A stretch of 64,000 nt of DNA from Nipponacmea schrenckii (GCA_030562195.1 JAUJPP010000011.1:1240001-1304000), one strand, 5' to 3'; shown: positions 33,764 to 48,050, counted from the first letter of the stretch. Notes: a model not told the origin generated them from the sequence alone. Numbers and translations: made by a program.

Positions 33764-35980
33764 TTTTTTTTTTTTTTTCGAATTCTTCCCAGAGCGCCCA
33801 GCCAAAACTACATATGCTATGAATTCACTCTTTCCATTTTCTTGTCGTACTCGTGAAAGTAATGTTAATGAATGTAATTTGATGCATTTTTTTTTAACAG
33901 GAAATGACGTAGCGCATTCCAAAGTTTTTCTTTCTTTTTCAATTTGCGGCTTTATTTTTGATCCAATGTTGATCGTTCTTTTTTAGATAACTACATTGAA
34001 CTTAGTTCTAAAAGATAGCAATTTGAGAATTAAACATTTCCCAACTTTGTCGCTGACTTTTTGAATTTTGAATTTTTAGCATTTTTTTACTTCTACAGTT
34101 TTCTTTCGATCGACTTGAAACTTACAGATATAAAGACATTTTGATTGCGAACCAAAATTAATTTTCAAAATTTCGATATCACTTCCGGTTTTGAAGTTAT
34201 TTGCTTTTAAAGTTGAATTTTGGCACTTCCGAAATATAGAAGATATTTAAAAAATTTATTTTGCAATTAGCTACAATTGTCTATTAAATGATGCTAAATT
34301 AAAAAAATCCGAACCGGAAGTAACGGATCAGCCGCCATGTTGATATGACTAACTTTTGTAAAACTCAAAATGGGGGCCTCAGGGTTAAATCTAATTTCCA
34401 TAATTTTAGATTTTCTCAAAACATTCAACGATTGCGCAAAAAAAGTATGGGAAGGGATTTTTCAATTTCGCTTTTGCTTTTCTTTTATTTCCGGTTGAAA
34501 ATTTTCCAGTAATTGTCAAAAATTTAAAAGGTCATATTTCGCGACCTTGACCTTCGGTGACCTTTTGACCTGAACAAAAGGTATTGCCCTTGATTATATC
34601 TACCCAATGGTATGTTCACTTTTGTTGTCTGATGTTTACTTCCGGTTTTGCAGCCTATTGAAAATCACGAATTTTAACTTTAAAGAGCTCTATCACGTGA
34701 CCTAATTTACATAGGACAGAATTTCTTACATATTCCTTTTACGCTTAATGTCATCTTCCCATTAATATATCAAACTTGGTATTTTAGTCAAAATTGCGCG
34801 TTTAAAAATTTCAAAATTTTGTAATTTCTTCTATTACTAACTGTGCGTGTTTTTCTTTAAATCGAAATAGGGTCTCGGGGGATAATTCGATTTGTGTTAT
34901 TTTGATGTATATAGAATCTATAACCGATTGCCGAAATATATATGGGAAACCTATTTTTGAATTTTGATTTTGATTTTGATTTTTTAACGATTAAAATTTT
35001 TAAAAACTTTGAAGGGTCGTATATTGTGACGTTGACCTTTGACGAATTTTTGACCTGTACAAATATGATAGCTCTCGAGAAGATCTATCCAATGATATAT
35101 AAAGCTTTATTGTAAGATGTATACTTCCGCTTTTATCGCCATTTGAAAATTGCGAATTTTCCCTATAAAACAATCTGATTAATGTGTTGCATTTGGGCGA
35201 CCTACAAGGATATAAGTTTCAGCGATCTGAAATTATTTTTTTAGTTTAATCGTTCTACATCCAGTTAAAATGATTCAAAGTTGTTATATATGTTTTTCCT
35301 GTTGTGGGTGATGTAAATATTGAATATTTGGAACGAAATTACAACCTTTAGAATTTTTAAATTTTATCTCTTATAATTATGCAACAATAATATACAGTTG
35401 ACTGGAATAATGGTCTTAGGGACGAAACTCTATTCAATATAAATTTTAAAATGTTTAGGGCCGCGATATTTATGTGGTGTCCTCAATGTTGTACCCTGGC
35501 GACTTAAGACAACTTGAACCATTAGTGACCTTTCGATTTGTATATAGCTTCGACATTGTCTATCCAATGCTATATATATTTTTTGTACGATATCTACTTT
35601 TGGTTTCATCGCCATCTGAAAATTGCGAATTTAATATATAAAACAATCTACATTGTATTGGGTATTATTCTCTACGTTTGGGCGATTTACAAATATGAGT
35701 TTCGGCGATCCGGATATCTTTTTTAGATTAAACGACCCTCTATCCATTTTTATTATGATTTTAACTTATTATCTATCTTAATTGATGATGAGGGCTAAGG
35801 ATGGGAAGGGCAAAGAGGGGAAAGGGGGAAAAGGGGGGTATGGGAGCGTTTGTTATGAAATCAAAATCCATTTCTGATGCACATTTTTTTTATTTTAATA
35901 AACCCTTTTTGTCTTTTGCTTAACGAACGAATCCCTGGATGGAACGCACTGCTTCAGTGCCGTTAGGCGTACGGCTCTAG
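33764..35980 (+). mobile_element. B7: family B unit
   Basis: Bare T junction; body from 33779. Close to B1 and B9. Several single-base insertions (for example GTTTAGGGCCGCG at about 35455 and GTGTCCTCAATG) suggest decay or sequencing error. G-rich tract at 35803-35838. CTAG at 35977-35980. Confidence 0.7.
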
Positions 35981-36050
35981 TTGCAGTGCGTTCATCGAAC
36001 GCACTGCTTTGTTTTCGAAATGTTTTTTTTTTTTTTTTTTTTTTTTTTTT
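35981..36050 (+). repeat. 5' hairpin cassette of B8
   Basis: TT, a B-type hairpin at 35983-36007, TTTGTTTTCGAAATG and 28 T. Confidence 0.8.
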
Positions 36051-38232
36051 CGAATTCTGGTCAGAGCGCCCAGCCAAAACTGCACATGCCACGCACATTC
36101 TGTTAACATTTCTCCCGAAAATGCCGCGAGAGTAAATCTGATGAATGTATTTTGACGCCATTTTGACCTACAGGAAATGACGTAGCGCCGTCTACAGTTT
36201 TTCTTTGTTTTTCAATTTGCGGCTTTATTTTTTATCCGATTTTGATCGTTTTTTTTTAGGTAACTACATTGAATTTAGTTTTAAAAGATAGCATTTAAGA
36301 ATTATACATTTTCCAACTTTCTTGCTGACATTTTGAATTTGAAATTTTTTGCATTTTCCAACTTCTACAGTTTTATTTCGATCGATCTGAAAACTTACAG
36401 ATATATAGACCTTTGGATTTCGAAGTATAATTTATTTTCAAAATTTCGATATCACTTCCGGTTTTGATGTTATTTGCTTTTAAAGTTGAACTTTGCACTT
36501 CCGGAATAATGAAGATATTTGAAAAATTTCTTTTGCAATTAGCTACAATTGTCTATTGAATGATGCTAAATTAAGAAAATTCGAACCGGAAGTAACGGAT
36601 TTTCCGCCATCTTGATACGACTAAATTTTGTAAAACTGAAATAAGTTCTCAGGGATAAGTCTAATTTGCATAATTTTAGATTTTCTAGAAACATCAATTG
36701 ATTGCACAAAAAAGTATGGGAAGGAATTTTTGAATTTCGATTTTGCTTTTCTTTTATTTCCGGTTGAATTTTTTCAGTAATTGTCAAAACTTTAACCGGT
36801 CACATTTCGTGACCTTGACCTTTGATGACCTTTTGACCCGAACAAAAGTTATTGCCCTTCATTATATCTGCCCAATGGTATCCCCACTTTTGTTGTCCGA
36901 TGTTTACTTCCGGTTTTGCAGCCAATTGAAAATCACGAATTTTAACTTTCAAGAGCTCTATCACGTGACCCAATTTACATAGGACAGAATTTCTTACATA
37001 TTCCTTTTACGCTTAATCTCATCTTTCTATTAATATATCACACTGGGTATTTTAATCAAAATTCCGCGTTTAAAAATTTCAAAATTTTGTAATTTCTTCT
37101 ATACTAACTGTGCGTGTTTTCTTTAAATCGAAATAGGGTCTCGGGGGGTAATTCGATTTGTGTTATTTTGATGTATATAGTATCTATAACCGAATTCCCA
37201 AATATATATGGAAACAGATTTTTGACTTTTTATTTTGATTTTGATTTTTTTACGATCAAAATTTTTTAAAAGTTTGAAGGGTCGTATATTCTGACGTTGA
37301 CCTTTGACGAATTTTTGACCTGTACAAATGTGATAGCTCTCAAGAAGTTCTATCCAATGATATATAAAGCTTTATTGTAAGATGTATACTTCCGCTTTTA
37401 TTGCCATTTGAAAATTGCGAATTTTCCCTATAAAACAATCTGTTTAATGTGTTGCATTTGGGCGATCTACAAGATATAAGTTTCAGCGATCTGAAATTAT
37501 TTTTTAGTTTAATCGTTCTACATCCAGTTAAAATGATTCAAAGTTGTTATATGTTTTTCCTGTTGTGGGTGATGTAAATATTGAATATTTGGAACGAAAT
37601 TTCAACGTTTAGAATATTAAATTTTATCTCTTATATGCAACAATAATATACAGTTGACTGGAATAATGGTCTAAGGGACGAAACTCTATTCAATATAAAT
37701 TTTAAAATGTTAGGTCGCGCTATTTATGTGGTGTCTCAATGTTATACCCTGGCGACTTAAGACAACTTGAACCATTAGTGACCTTTCGATTTGTATATAG
37801 CTTCGAAATTGTCTATCCAATGCTATATATATATTTATTGTACGATATCTACTTTTGGTTTCATCGCCATCTGAAAATTGCGAATTTAATATATATAACA
37901 ATCTACTTTGTATTGGGTATTATTCTTACGTTTGGGCGATTTACAAATATGAGTTTCGGCGATCCGGATATCTTTAGATTAAACGACCCTCTATCCATTT
38001 TTTATTATGATTTTAACTTATTATCTATCTTAATTGATGATGAGGGCTAAGGATGGGGAGGGGCAAAGAGGGGAAAGGGGGAAAAGGGGGGTATGGGAGC
38101 GTTTGTTATGAAATCAAAATCCATTTCTGATGCACATTTTTTTATTTTAATAAACCCTTTTTGTCTTTTGCTTAACGAACGAATCCCTGGATGGAACGCA
38201 CTGCTTCAGTGCCGTTAGGCGTACGGCTCTAG
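36051..38232 (+). mobile_element. B8: family B unit, complete with cassette
   Basis: Variant leader CTGGTCAGAGCGCCC as in B2, to which it is closest, but with the last paragraph retained. G-rich tract at 38055-38091. CTAG at 38229-38232. Both asymmetric inverted repeats are present. Confidence 0.72.
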
Positions 38233-38274
38233 TTGCAGTGCGTTCATTCGAACGCACTGCTTTGTTTTCGAAAT

Positions 38275-38312
<38 letters not shown>
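38233..38312 (+). repeat. 5' hairpin cassette of B9
   Basis: TT, a B-type hairpin at 38235-38260, TTTGTTTTCGAAATG and 37 T. Confidence 0.8.
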
Positions 38313-40505
38313 CGAATTCTTCCCAGAGCGCCCAGCCAAAACTACATATGCTATGAATTCACTCTTTCCATTTTCTTGTCGTACTCGTGAAAGTAATGTT
38401 AATGAATGTAATTTGATGCATTTTTTTTAAACAGGAAATGACGTAGCGCATTCCAAAGTTTTTCTTTCTTTTTCAATTTGCGGCTTTATTTTTGATCCAA
38501 TGTTGATCGTTCTTTTTTAGATGACTACATTGAACTTAGTTCTAAAAGATAGCAATTTGAGAATTAAACATTTCCCAACTTTGTCGCTGACTTTTTGAAT
38601 TTTAAATTTTTAGCATTTTTTTACTTCTACAGTTTTCTATCGATCGACTTGAAAACTTACAGATATAAAGACATTTTGATTGCGAACCAAAATTAATTTT
38701 CAAAATTTCGATATCACTTCCGGTTTTGAAGTCATTTGCTTTTAAAGTTGAATTTTGCACTTCCGAAATATAGAAAATATTTCAAAAATTTATTTTGTAA
38801 TTAGCTATAATTGTCTATTAAATGATGCTAAATTAAAAAAATCCGAACCGGAAGTAACGGATCAGCCGCCATGTTGATATGACTAACTTTTGTAAAACTC
38901 AAAATGGGGCCTCAGGGTTAAATCTAATTTCCATAATTTTAGATTTTCTAAAAACATTCAACGATTGCGCAAAAAAGTATGGGAAGGGATTTTTGAATTT
39001 CGCTTTTGCTTTTCTTTTATTTCCGGTTGAAATTTTCCAGTAATTGTCAAAACTTTTAAAGGTCATATCTCGCGACCTTGACCTTCGGTGACCTTTTGAC
39101 CTGAACAAAAGTTATTGCCCTTGATTATATCTACCCAATGGTATGTTCACTTTTGTTGTCCGATGTTTACTTCCGGTTTTGCAGCCTATTGAAAATCACG
39201 AATTTTAACTTTAAAGAGCTCTATCACGTGACCTAATTTACATAGGACAGAATTTCTTACATATTCCTTTTACGCTTAATGTCATCTTCCCATTAATATA
39301 TCAAACTTGGTATTTTAGTCAAAATTGCGCGTTTAAAAATTTCAAAATTTTGTAATTTCTTCTATACTAACTGTGCGTGTTTTTCTTTAAATCGAAATAG
39401 GGTCTCGGGGGATAATTCGATTTGTGTTATTTTGATGTATTAAGAATCTATAACCGATTGCCGAAATATATATGGAAACCGATTTTTGAATTTTGATTTT
39501 GATTTTGATTTTTTAACGATTAAAATTTTTTAAAACTTTAAAGGGTCGTATATTGTGACGTTGACCTTTGACGAATTTTTGACCTGTACAAATATGATAG
39601 CTCTCGAGAAGTTCTATCCAATGATATATAAAGCTTTATTGTAAGATGTATACTTCCGCTTTTATCGCCATTTGACAATTGCGAATTTTCCCTATAAAAC
39701 AATCTGTTTAATGTGTTGCATTTTGGCGACCTACAAGATATAAGTTTCAGCGATCTGAAATTATTTTTTAGTTTAATCGTTCTACATCCAGTTAAAATAA
39801 TTCAAAGTTGTTATATATGTTTTTCCTGTTGTAGGTGATGTAAATATTGAATATTTGGAACGAAATTACAACCTTTAGAATTTTAAATTTTATCTCTTAT
39901 AATTATGCAACAATAATATACAGTTGACTGGAATAATGGTCTAAGGGACGAAACTCTATTCAATATAAATTTTAAAATGTTAGGCCGCGCTATTTATGTG
40001 GTGTCTCAATGTTATACCCTGGCGACTTAAGACAACTTGAACCATTAGTGACCTTTCGATTTGTATATAGCTTCGACATTGTCTATCCAATGCTATATAT
40101 ATATTTTTTGTACGATATCTACTTTTGGTTTCATCGCCATCTGAAAATTGCGAATTTAATATATAAAACAATCTACATTGCATTGGGTATTATTCTCTAC
40201 GTTTGGGCGATTTACAAATATGAGTTTCGGCGATCCGGATATCTTTTTTAGATTAAACGACCCTCTATCCATTTTTATTATGATTTTAACTTATTATCTA
40301 TCTTAATTGATGATGAAGGCTAAGGATGGGAAGGGCAAAGAGGGGAAAGGGGGAAAAGGGGGGTATGGGAGCGTTTGTTATGAAATCAAAATCCATTTCT
40401 GATGCACATTTTTTTTATTTTAATAAACCCTTTTTGTCTTTTGCTTAACGAACGAATCCCTGGATGGAACGCACTGCTTCAGTGCCGTTAGGCGTACGGC
40501 TCTAG
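38313..40505 (+). mobile_element. B9: family B unit, complete with cassette
   Basis: 2,193 bp, very close to B7. G-rich tract at 40328-40363. CTAG at 40502-40505. Confidence 0.72.
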
Positions 40506-42710
40506 TTTTTTTTTTTTTCGAATTCTTCCCAGAGCGCCCAGCCAAAACGACATATGCTATGAATTCACTCTTTCGACTTCCTTGTAGGACCCGTGAAAGT
40601 AATTTTAATGAATGTATTTTGATGCATTTTTTTCTAACAGGAAATGACGTAGCGCATCCTTAAGGTTTTCTTTGTTTTTCGATTTGCGCCTTTATTTTTG
40701 ACCCGATTTTGATCGTTCTCTTTTAGGTAACTACATTGAACTTAGTTCTAAAAGATAGCAATTTAAGAAATTGACTTTTCCCAACTTTGTCGCTGACAAT
40801 TTGAATTTTAAATTTTACGCATTTTCTAATTTCTACAATTTTCTTTCGATCAATCTGAAAACTTACAGCTATATAGACTTTTAAATTACAATGTATAACT
40901 TATTTTCAAAATTTCGATATCACTTCCGGTTTTGACGTTATTCGCTGTTAAAGTGAAAAATGCTAACTTCCGGAATATTGAAGATATTTGAAAAACTTTT
41001 TTTGCAATTAGCTACAATTTTCTATCTAATGATGCTTAATTAAGAAAATCTGAACCGGAAGTAACGAATCAGCCGCCATCTTGATATGATTAAGTTTTGT
41101 TAAACTCTCAATAAGTTCTCAGGGTCAAATCCAATTTGCATAATTTTAGATTTTCTAAAAACATCCATCGATTGCGCAAAAAAGTATGGGAAGGGATTTT
41201 TGAATTTCGCTTTTGCTTTTCTTTTATTTCCGGTGGAAATTTTTTAGAAATTGTCAAAACTTTCAAGGTTCATATTTCACAACCTTGACCTTTGGTGACC
41301 TTTTGACCTGAACAAAAGTTGTTGCCCTTGATTATATCTACCCAATGGTATCTTCTGTGTTGTTGTCCGATGTTTACTTCCGGTTTTGCAGCCAATTAAA
41401 AATCACGAATTTTAACTTTAAAGAGCTCTATCATGTGACCTAATTTCGATAAGTCAGATTTTCTCACATATTCTTCTAACGCTTAATCTCCTCTCTCGAT
41501 TAATATATCACACTTGGTATTTTGATCAAAATTGCGCGTTTAAAAATTTCAAATTTTGTAATTTCTTCTATACTAACTGTGCGTGTTTTTCTTTAAATCG
41601 AAATAGGGTCTCGGGGGATAATTCGATTTGTGTTATTTTGATGTATATAGAATCTATAACCGGTTGCCGAAATATATATGGAAACCGATTTTTGAATTTT
41701 GATTTTGATTTTGATTTTTTTACGATTAAAATTTAAAAAAAATTAGAATGGTGGTATATTGTGACGTTGATCTTTGGCGAATTTTTGACCTGTACAAAGG
41801 TGATAGCTCTCGAGAAGTTCTATCCAATGATATATAAAGCTTGATTGTAAGATTTATACTTCCGCTTTTATCGTCATTTGAAAATTGCGAATTTTTCCTA
41901 TGAAACAATCTGTTTGATATGTGTTGCATTTGGGCGATCTACAAGATATGAGTTTCAGCGATCCGAATTTATTTTTTAGTTTAATCGTTCTACATCCAGT
42001 TAAAATGATTCAAAGGTATTATATATGTTTCCTGTTGTGGGTGATGTAAATATGAAATATATGAAACGAAATCACAACCTTTAGAATTTAAAATTTATCT
42101 CTTATGCAACAATAATATACAGTTGAGTGGAATAGTGGTCTAAGGGACAGAACTCTATTCAATATAAATTGTTAAGCCGCGCTATTTATGTTGTGTCTCA
42201 ATGTTATAACCTGGCGACTTACGACAACTTAAACGATTAGTGATCTTTTGATTTGTACAAAGTATGTAGCTATCGACAATGTCTATCCAATGCTATATAT
42301 ATATATATATATATATTTGTACAATGTTTACTTTGGTTTCAACGGCATCTGAAAATTGCGAATTTAATATAAAACAATCTATTGGATATTATTCTCTGCG
42401 TTTGGGCGATTTACAAAATATGAGTTTCAGCGATACGGATATCTTTTTAGATTAGACAACACTCTTTACATTTTTATTATGATTTTAACTTATTATCTAT
42501 CTTAATTGATGATGAGGGCTAAGGATGGGGAGGGGCAAAAAGGGGGGAAGGGAAAAAAGGGGGGGGGGGGGTATGGGAGCGTTTGTTATGAAATCCAAAT
42601 CCATTTATAATGCACATTTTCTTTTTAATAAACCCTTTCTATCTTTTGCTTAACGAACGAATCCCTGGATGCAACGCACTGCTTCAGTGCCGTTAGGCGT
42701 ACGGCTCTAG
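40506..42710 (+). mobile_element. B10: family B unit, diverged 5' half
   Basis: Bare 13-T junction; body from 40519. The 5' half is the most diverged of the CTTCCC-leader B copies, while the 3' half is the B4/B5 subtype with (AT)n at about 42295-42316. G-rich tract at 42537-42571 with a long G-run. 3' arm CAACGCACTGC. CTAG at 42707-42710. Confidence 0.7.
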
Positions 42711-44296
42711 TTTTTTTTTGTCTCTTTATGGTCACGCTCCCCAGCCATAACTGCAAATGTCTTACACAATCTGGCGTGATATTGTAACGTAATCTAGTGC
42801 TCGTTGTTGTTTAAATGTAAAATGACGCATTTTTGTTCTACCGGAAATGACGTAGAACGTCACAAATTTTATTTTTGTTTACTAACTCACGGCTCATTTT
42901 TTTATCCAATCTGGTTCGGACTTTTTTTATTTACTACTTATAACTTAGATTTACAGAATAGCAGTTTAAAAATTTTGAAATTTTTACTTTTGTTGCTGAC
43001 TTTTGAATTTTAAAATTTAACACTTTTTCTAACTTTTGCAATTTTGATTAGATCGTAATCAAAATTTGCAGTTAGATAAACATTTTTCTTGTCAAGAAAA
43101 ACCTGTTTTCAAAATGTCGACATCACTTCCGGTTTCGGCGTCATACGTCGCTAAACTTCGAATTTTCACTTCCGGAATTCTAAAGATATTTGAATTCTTT
43201 TTTTCTTGCAATTAGTTACTATTAACCCATAATGATTTTATAATTAACAAAAATTGAACCGGAAGTAGCAGATCAGTCGCCATCATTAAACCACTTACTT
43301 TTGTAAAGTGAAAAATTGGGCCTTAGGGGTTAATTGGACAATTGTAATTTTGATGTCTATGTAATCTTCAATCGATTGCTAACAATTCTTAGGAAGCCGA
43401 ATTTTGAATTTCGATTTAGCTTACCTTTCATTTCCGGTTCTTTTTTTTCACTTAGTGCCTAATTTTCCAACGTTCATATATCGTGACCTTGACCTTTGGT
43501 GACCATGTGACCTGCACAAAAGTTGTTGCCCTTGTCGAGATCTATCCATTGATGTCTTCATTTGTGTTGTGCAATGTCAACTTCCGGTTTTACAGCCATT
43601 TGAAAATTGCACTTTTTAACTTCGAAGAGCTCTGTCACGTGACCTAATTTACATACGTCAAAATTTCTTTTATGTCCTTATTACGCGTAATTTATTCTTT
43701 CCAATGGTGTATAACCTTTTATATTTTGATCAAAATTGCGCTTTTTAATATTTGAAAATTTTGTTCTTAGTTCTATATTAATTGTGCGTGATTTATGAAA
43801 AAGCACGTGTTTTTTTAAATTTACGTCTTATTTTTTCACAAAAATTGGTAGATGAGTAGACAAAAAATTATCATTAAAGATTCCGATAAAACATTTTCCG
43901 AAATTAGCCGGAAACGTCCGAAAATGACCAAAAAATGTAGAAAATCACAGAAATCGGAATTTTCGGATTAAATTTTTGCACAAACTTGCAATTTTATTAT
44001 CACACAGAATTAGTACCATCAATATCTTCATTTTGTATGTATGCCGTATATGCAAATTTCTAACCGTTTGATCGCCATCATGAAATATGCAAATTATTGG
44101 AAAAATACTACTCGTCCGCCATTTTTAATCCTATTTTTTTCTTGTTTTAAAATATAATTTGGATAATTATCTAGGCCCTCTAATGGCATATTTTTCAATT
44201 TCAAATTTGTCTTTGGACCAGGTCCTGCCAAAGTTTTTCAAAACTGACTTCCGTTTGAAAGTTCATAACTTTTGAACTCTACCATATGCATCCTTT

Positions 44297-44519
44297 TGAT
44301 CTCAAAACAACATCACCAGAGAGGCACTGGACGGGAATCCCCAAGGGCATAGAAGACAAGGACGACCTTTACATAGCTTTAAACAAATAAGACTGAAAGA
44401 GCTAGGAAGGATTGGCAAGACCTGGAATGAAGCAAAAAGAACAGCTCATAACAGAGTGAGATGGAGAACGTCTGTAGCAGCCCTATTCTCCGCAAGGTAC
44501 GAAGAGGACTAACTTACTA
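44297..44519 (+). pseudogene. LINE ORF C-terminal fragment, copy 1 in D1
   Basis: This 223-bp insert is flanked by a 13-bp target duplication ATATGCATCCTTT (44284-44296, 44520-44532). It encodes, from about 44309 to the stop at 44510-44512, residues such as ITREALDGNPQGHRRQGRP, then ELGRIGKTWNEAKRTAHNR, VRWRTSVAALFSARYEED and stop. That is the typical C-terminal tail of many LINE endonuclease/RT proteins (WNPQG..RRGRP...W.....DR..WR..V.AL). This copy is open; the rest of the LINE is absent through 5' truncation. It has a very short 3' UTR. Confidence 0.7.
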
Positions 44520-45612
44520 ATATGCATCCTTTATTTTTCTGCACAATCATCTTCATTGGCTAAAGGTTCATATGATACCTTGATTTCTAATTTTAGTAAA
44601 GAACATTTGGATTAATAGGGATCCAAAAATTGGTAATTTGCATATTTCTCGTATCTTCAGATGGTTATATCTCATGAACAAGACTCTTGGCAACATTGTA
44701 ATTGACATTATTGTGATGTGATTTTCATCAGCTCTTAACAATATCTTTATTTTAGCTATAGACCGAAAACTGATGAAAATACGCCTAGTAGAAAATAAGC
44801 GATTTTAACATTCATATTTTTTTATATTTAGTTCTATTTAACTTAAAAACAAAATTCGAACAGATTTATAATGTGCAAATTCCCAGCTTTCAAGCAATAT
44901 ATAAATCAATATGTATAAATAAAAATTGCGAAAAGTTTAAGAATAAAATTACACTCTAATTAAACAGATATAAGTCAACAGGTCATAAAGTCTGATTGTG
45001 TTAATTTCTTATCTTTTGGGCAAGACACAAATTTTGACATTTCCAGTTAAAGTATCTCAACCAATCAAAACAAGTCATCAGACTTTGTGGGCGTGGTAAA
45101 GCCCAGAAATTTTACATCACTGTGTGTATTTTTCTTTCAATCGAAATAGGGTCTCGGAGGATCAGTCAATATGTGTTATTTTGATGGACATGTATATAGA
45201 ATCTATAACCGATTGCCGAAATTTATATGGAAACTGATTTTTGAATTTATAATTTGATTTTAATATAATTACGATTAAAAATTATAAAAACTTCGAAGGT
45301 GTATATTGTGACGTTGACCTTTGGCGATCTTTATACCTGTACATATGTGATACGTTCTATCCAATGACATATTAAGCTTTATAGCAAAATGTAAACTTTC
45401 GGTTTATCGACATTTAAAAATTGCGAATTTTCCTATAAAACGGTCAATTCACAAATTTTGACATTTCCAGTTGAAGTTTCCAAAACAAGTCAATGGACTT
45501 TGTGGGCGTGGTTAAGCCCAGATATTTTTACATCACAAACCTTAATGATTGCCAGTCTATTAACAAGCTCAAATGTCACGTGTTAAATCATGAATAAATC
45601 ATCTCTCCCAAT

Positions 45613-46112
45613 NNNNNNNNNNNNNNNNNNNNNNNNNNNNNNNNNNNNNNNNNNNNNNNNNNNNNNNNNNNNNNNNNNNNNNNNNNNNNNNNNNNNNNNN
45701 NNNNNNNNNNNNNNNNNNNNNNNNNNNNNNNNNNNNNNNNNNNNNNNNNNNNNNNNNNNNNNNNNNNNNNNNNNNNNNNNNNNNNNNNNNNNNNNNNNNN
45801 NNNNNNNNNNNNNNNNNNNNNNNNNNNNNNNNNNNNNNNNNNNNNNNNNNNNNNNNNNNNNNNNNNNNNNNNNNNNNNNNNNNNNNNNNNNNNNNNNNNN
45901 NNNNNNNNNNNNNNNNNNNNNNNNNNNNNNNNNNNNNNNNNNNNNNNNNNNNNNNNNNNNNNNNNNNNNNNNNNNNNNNNNNNNNNNNNNNNNNNNNNNN
46001 NNNNNNNNNNNNNNNNNNNNNNNNNNNNNNNNNNNNNNNNNNNNNNNNNNNNNNNNNNNNNNNNNNNNNNNNNNNNNNNNNNNNNNNNNNNNNNNNNNNN
46101 NNNNNNNNNNNN
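45613..46112. other. Assembly gap, 500 N
   Basis: Exactly 500 N. The sequence after the gap restarts at the equivalent of position 43780, so the gap sits inside a repeated D segment. Confidence 0.95.
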
Positions 46113-46633
46113 ATATTAATTGTGCGTGATTTATGAAAAAGCACGTGTTTTTTTTTTAAATTTACGTCTTATTTTTTCACAAAAATTGGTAGATGAGTAG
46201 ACAAAAAATTATCATTAAAGATTCCGATAAAACATTTTCCGAAATTAGCCGGAAACGTCCGAAAATGACCAAAAAATGAAGAAAATCACAGAAATCGGAA
46301 TTTTCGGATTAAATTTTTGCACAAACTTGCAATTTTTTTATTCCACAGAATTAGTACCATCAATATCTTCATTTTGTATGTATGCCATTTATGCAAATTC
46401 CTAACCGTTTGATTGCCATCTTGAAATATGCAAATTATTGGAAAAATACTACTCGTCCGCCATTTTTAATCCTATTTTTTGTTTTAAAATATAATTTGGA
46501 TAATTATCTAGGTCCTCTAGTGGCATATTTTTCGATTTCAAATTTGTCTTTGGACCAGGTCCTGCCAAAGTTTTTCAAAACTGACTTCCGTCTGAAAGTT
46601 CATAACTTTTGAACTCTACCATATGCATCCTTT

Positions 46634-46858
46634 TGATCTCAAAACAACATCATCAGAGAGGCACTGTACTGGAATCCCCAAGGGCATAGAAGACAAGGAC
46701 GACCTTTACATAGCTTGAAAAGAATAAGACTGAAAGAGCTAGGAAGGATTGGCAAGACCTGGAATGAAGCAAAAAGAACAGCTCATAATAGTGAGTGAGA
46801 TGGAGAACGTCTGTAGCAGCCCTATTCTCCGCAAGGAACGAAGAGGACTAACTTACTA
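46634..46858 (+). pseudogene. LINE C-terminal fragment, copy 2
   Basis: Same insert and same 13-bp flanks (46621-46633, 46859-46871) as copy 1. Two extra bases at about 46787-46792 (AATAGTGAGTGAG) break the frame and give an early TGA. It has TGG where copy 1 has GGG, restoring the family-typical WNPQG. Confidence 0.7.
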
Positions 46859-48050
46859 ATATGCATCCTTTATTTTTCTGCACAATCATCTTCATTGGCT
46901 AAAGGTTCATATGATACCTTGATTTCTAATTTTAGTACAGAACATTTGGATTAATAGGGATCCAAAAATTGGTAATTTGCATATTTCTCGTATCTTCAGA
47001 TGGTTATATCTCATGAACAAGACTCTTGGCAACATTCTAATTGACATTATTGGGTGTGATTTTTATCAGCTTTCTAACAATATCTTTATTTTAGCTATAG
47101 ACCGAAAACTGATGAAAATACGCCTAGTAGAAAATAAGCGATTTTAACATTCATATTTTTTTTATATTTAGTTCTATTTAACTTAAAAACAAAATTCGAA
47201 CAGATTTATAATGTGCAAATTCCCAGCTTTCAAGCAATATATAAATCATTATGTATAAATAAAAATTGCGAAAAGTTTAAGAATAAAATTACACTCTAAT
47301 TAAACAGATATAAATGCAACAGGTCATAAAATCTGATTGTGTTAATTTCTTATCTTTTGGTCAAGACACAAATTTTGACATTTCCAGTTAACGTATCCCC
47401 AACCAATCAAAACAAGTCATTAGACTTTGTGGGCGTGGTTAAACCCAGATATTTTACATCACTGTGTGTATTTTTCTTTCAATCGAAATAGGGTCTCGGA
47501 GGATCAGTCAATATGTGTTATTTTGATGGACATGTATATAGAATCTATAACCGATTGCCGAAATTTATATGGAAACTGATTTTTGAATATTTAATTTGAT
47601 TTTGATTTAATTACGATTAAAAATTATAAAAACATCGAAGGTGTATATTGTGACGTTGACCTTTGGCGATCTTTATACCTGTACATATGTGATACGTTCT
47701 ATCCAATGACATATTAAGCTTTATAGCAAAATGTAAACTTTCGGTTTATCGGCATTTAAAAATTGCGAATTTTTCCTATAAAACGGTCAATTCACAAATT
47801 TTGACATTTCCAGTTGAAGTTTCCAAAACAAGTCAATGGACTTTGTGGGCGTGGTTAAGCCCAGATATTTTTACATCACAAACCTTAATGATTGCCAGTC
47901 TATTAACAAGCTCAAATGTCACGTGTTAAATCATGAATAAATCATCTCTCCCAATAATCGCAAAATCAATCTACATCCTTAAATGACAGCCAGGAGACCA
48001 ACAAATTCTAAATAGCCCGAAAGCTGCAGAACTGTTACAAACAGGTCTAG

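Larger units (their letters stand above)
42711..48050 (+). mobile_element. D1: family D unit with gap and internal duplication
   Basis: Starts with nine T and GTCTCTTTATGGTCACGC. The leader contains CCGGAAATGACGTAGAACG and the same ETS-like and TGACCT paragraphs as A-C (to about 43800). Then about 1.3 kb of D-only sequence carries an embedded LINE fragment. The stretch 43780-45612 is repeated almost exactly at 46113-47956, with the gap between. The 3' end has hairpin CTGTT-ACA-AACAG (48032-48044), GT, and CTAG (48047-48050), then TT. The unit may really be a single copy split or duplicated by the assembly. Confidence 0.6.

Noticed and set aside
44770..44805. Possible hammerhead ribozyme core (CTGATGA...GAAA)
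   Set aside because: CTGATGA is followed by GAAA after 14 bases, but the bases between do not form stem II and no flanking stems I/III are evident.
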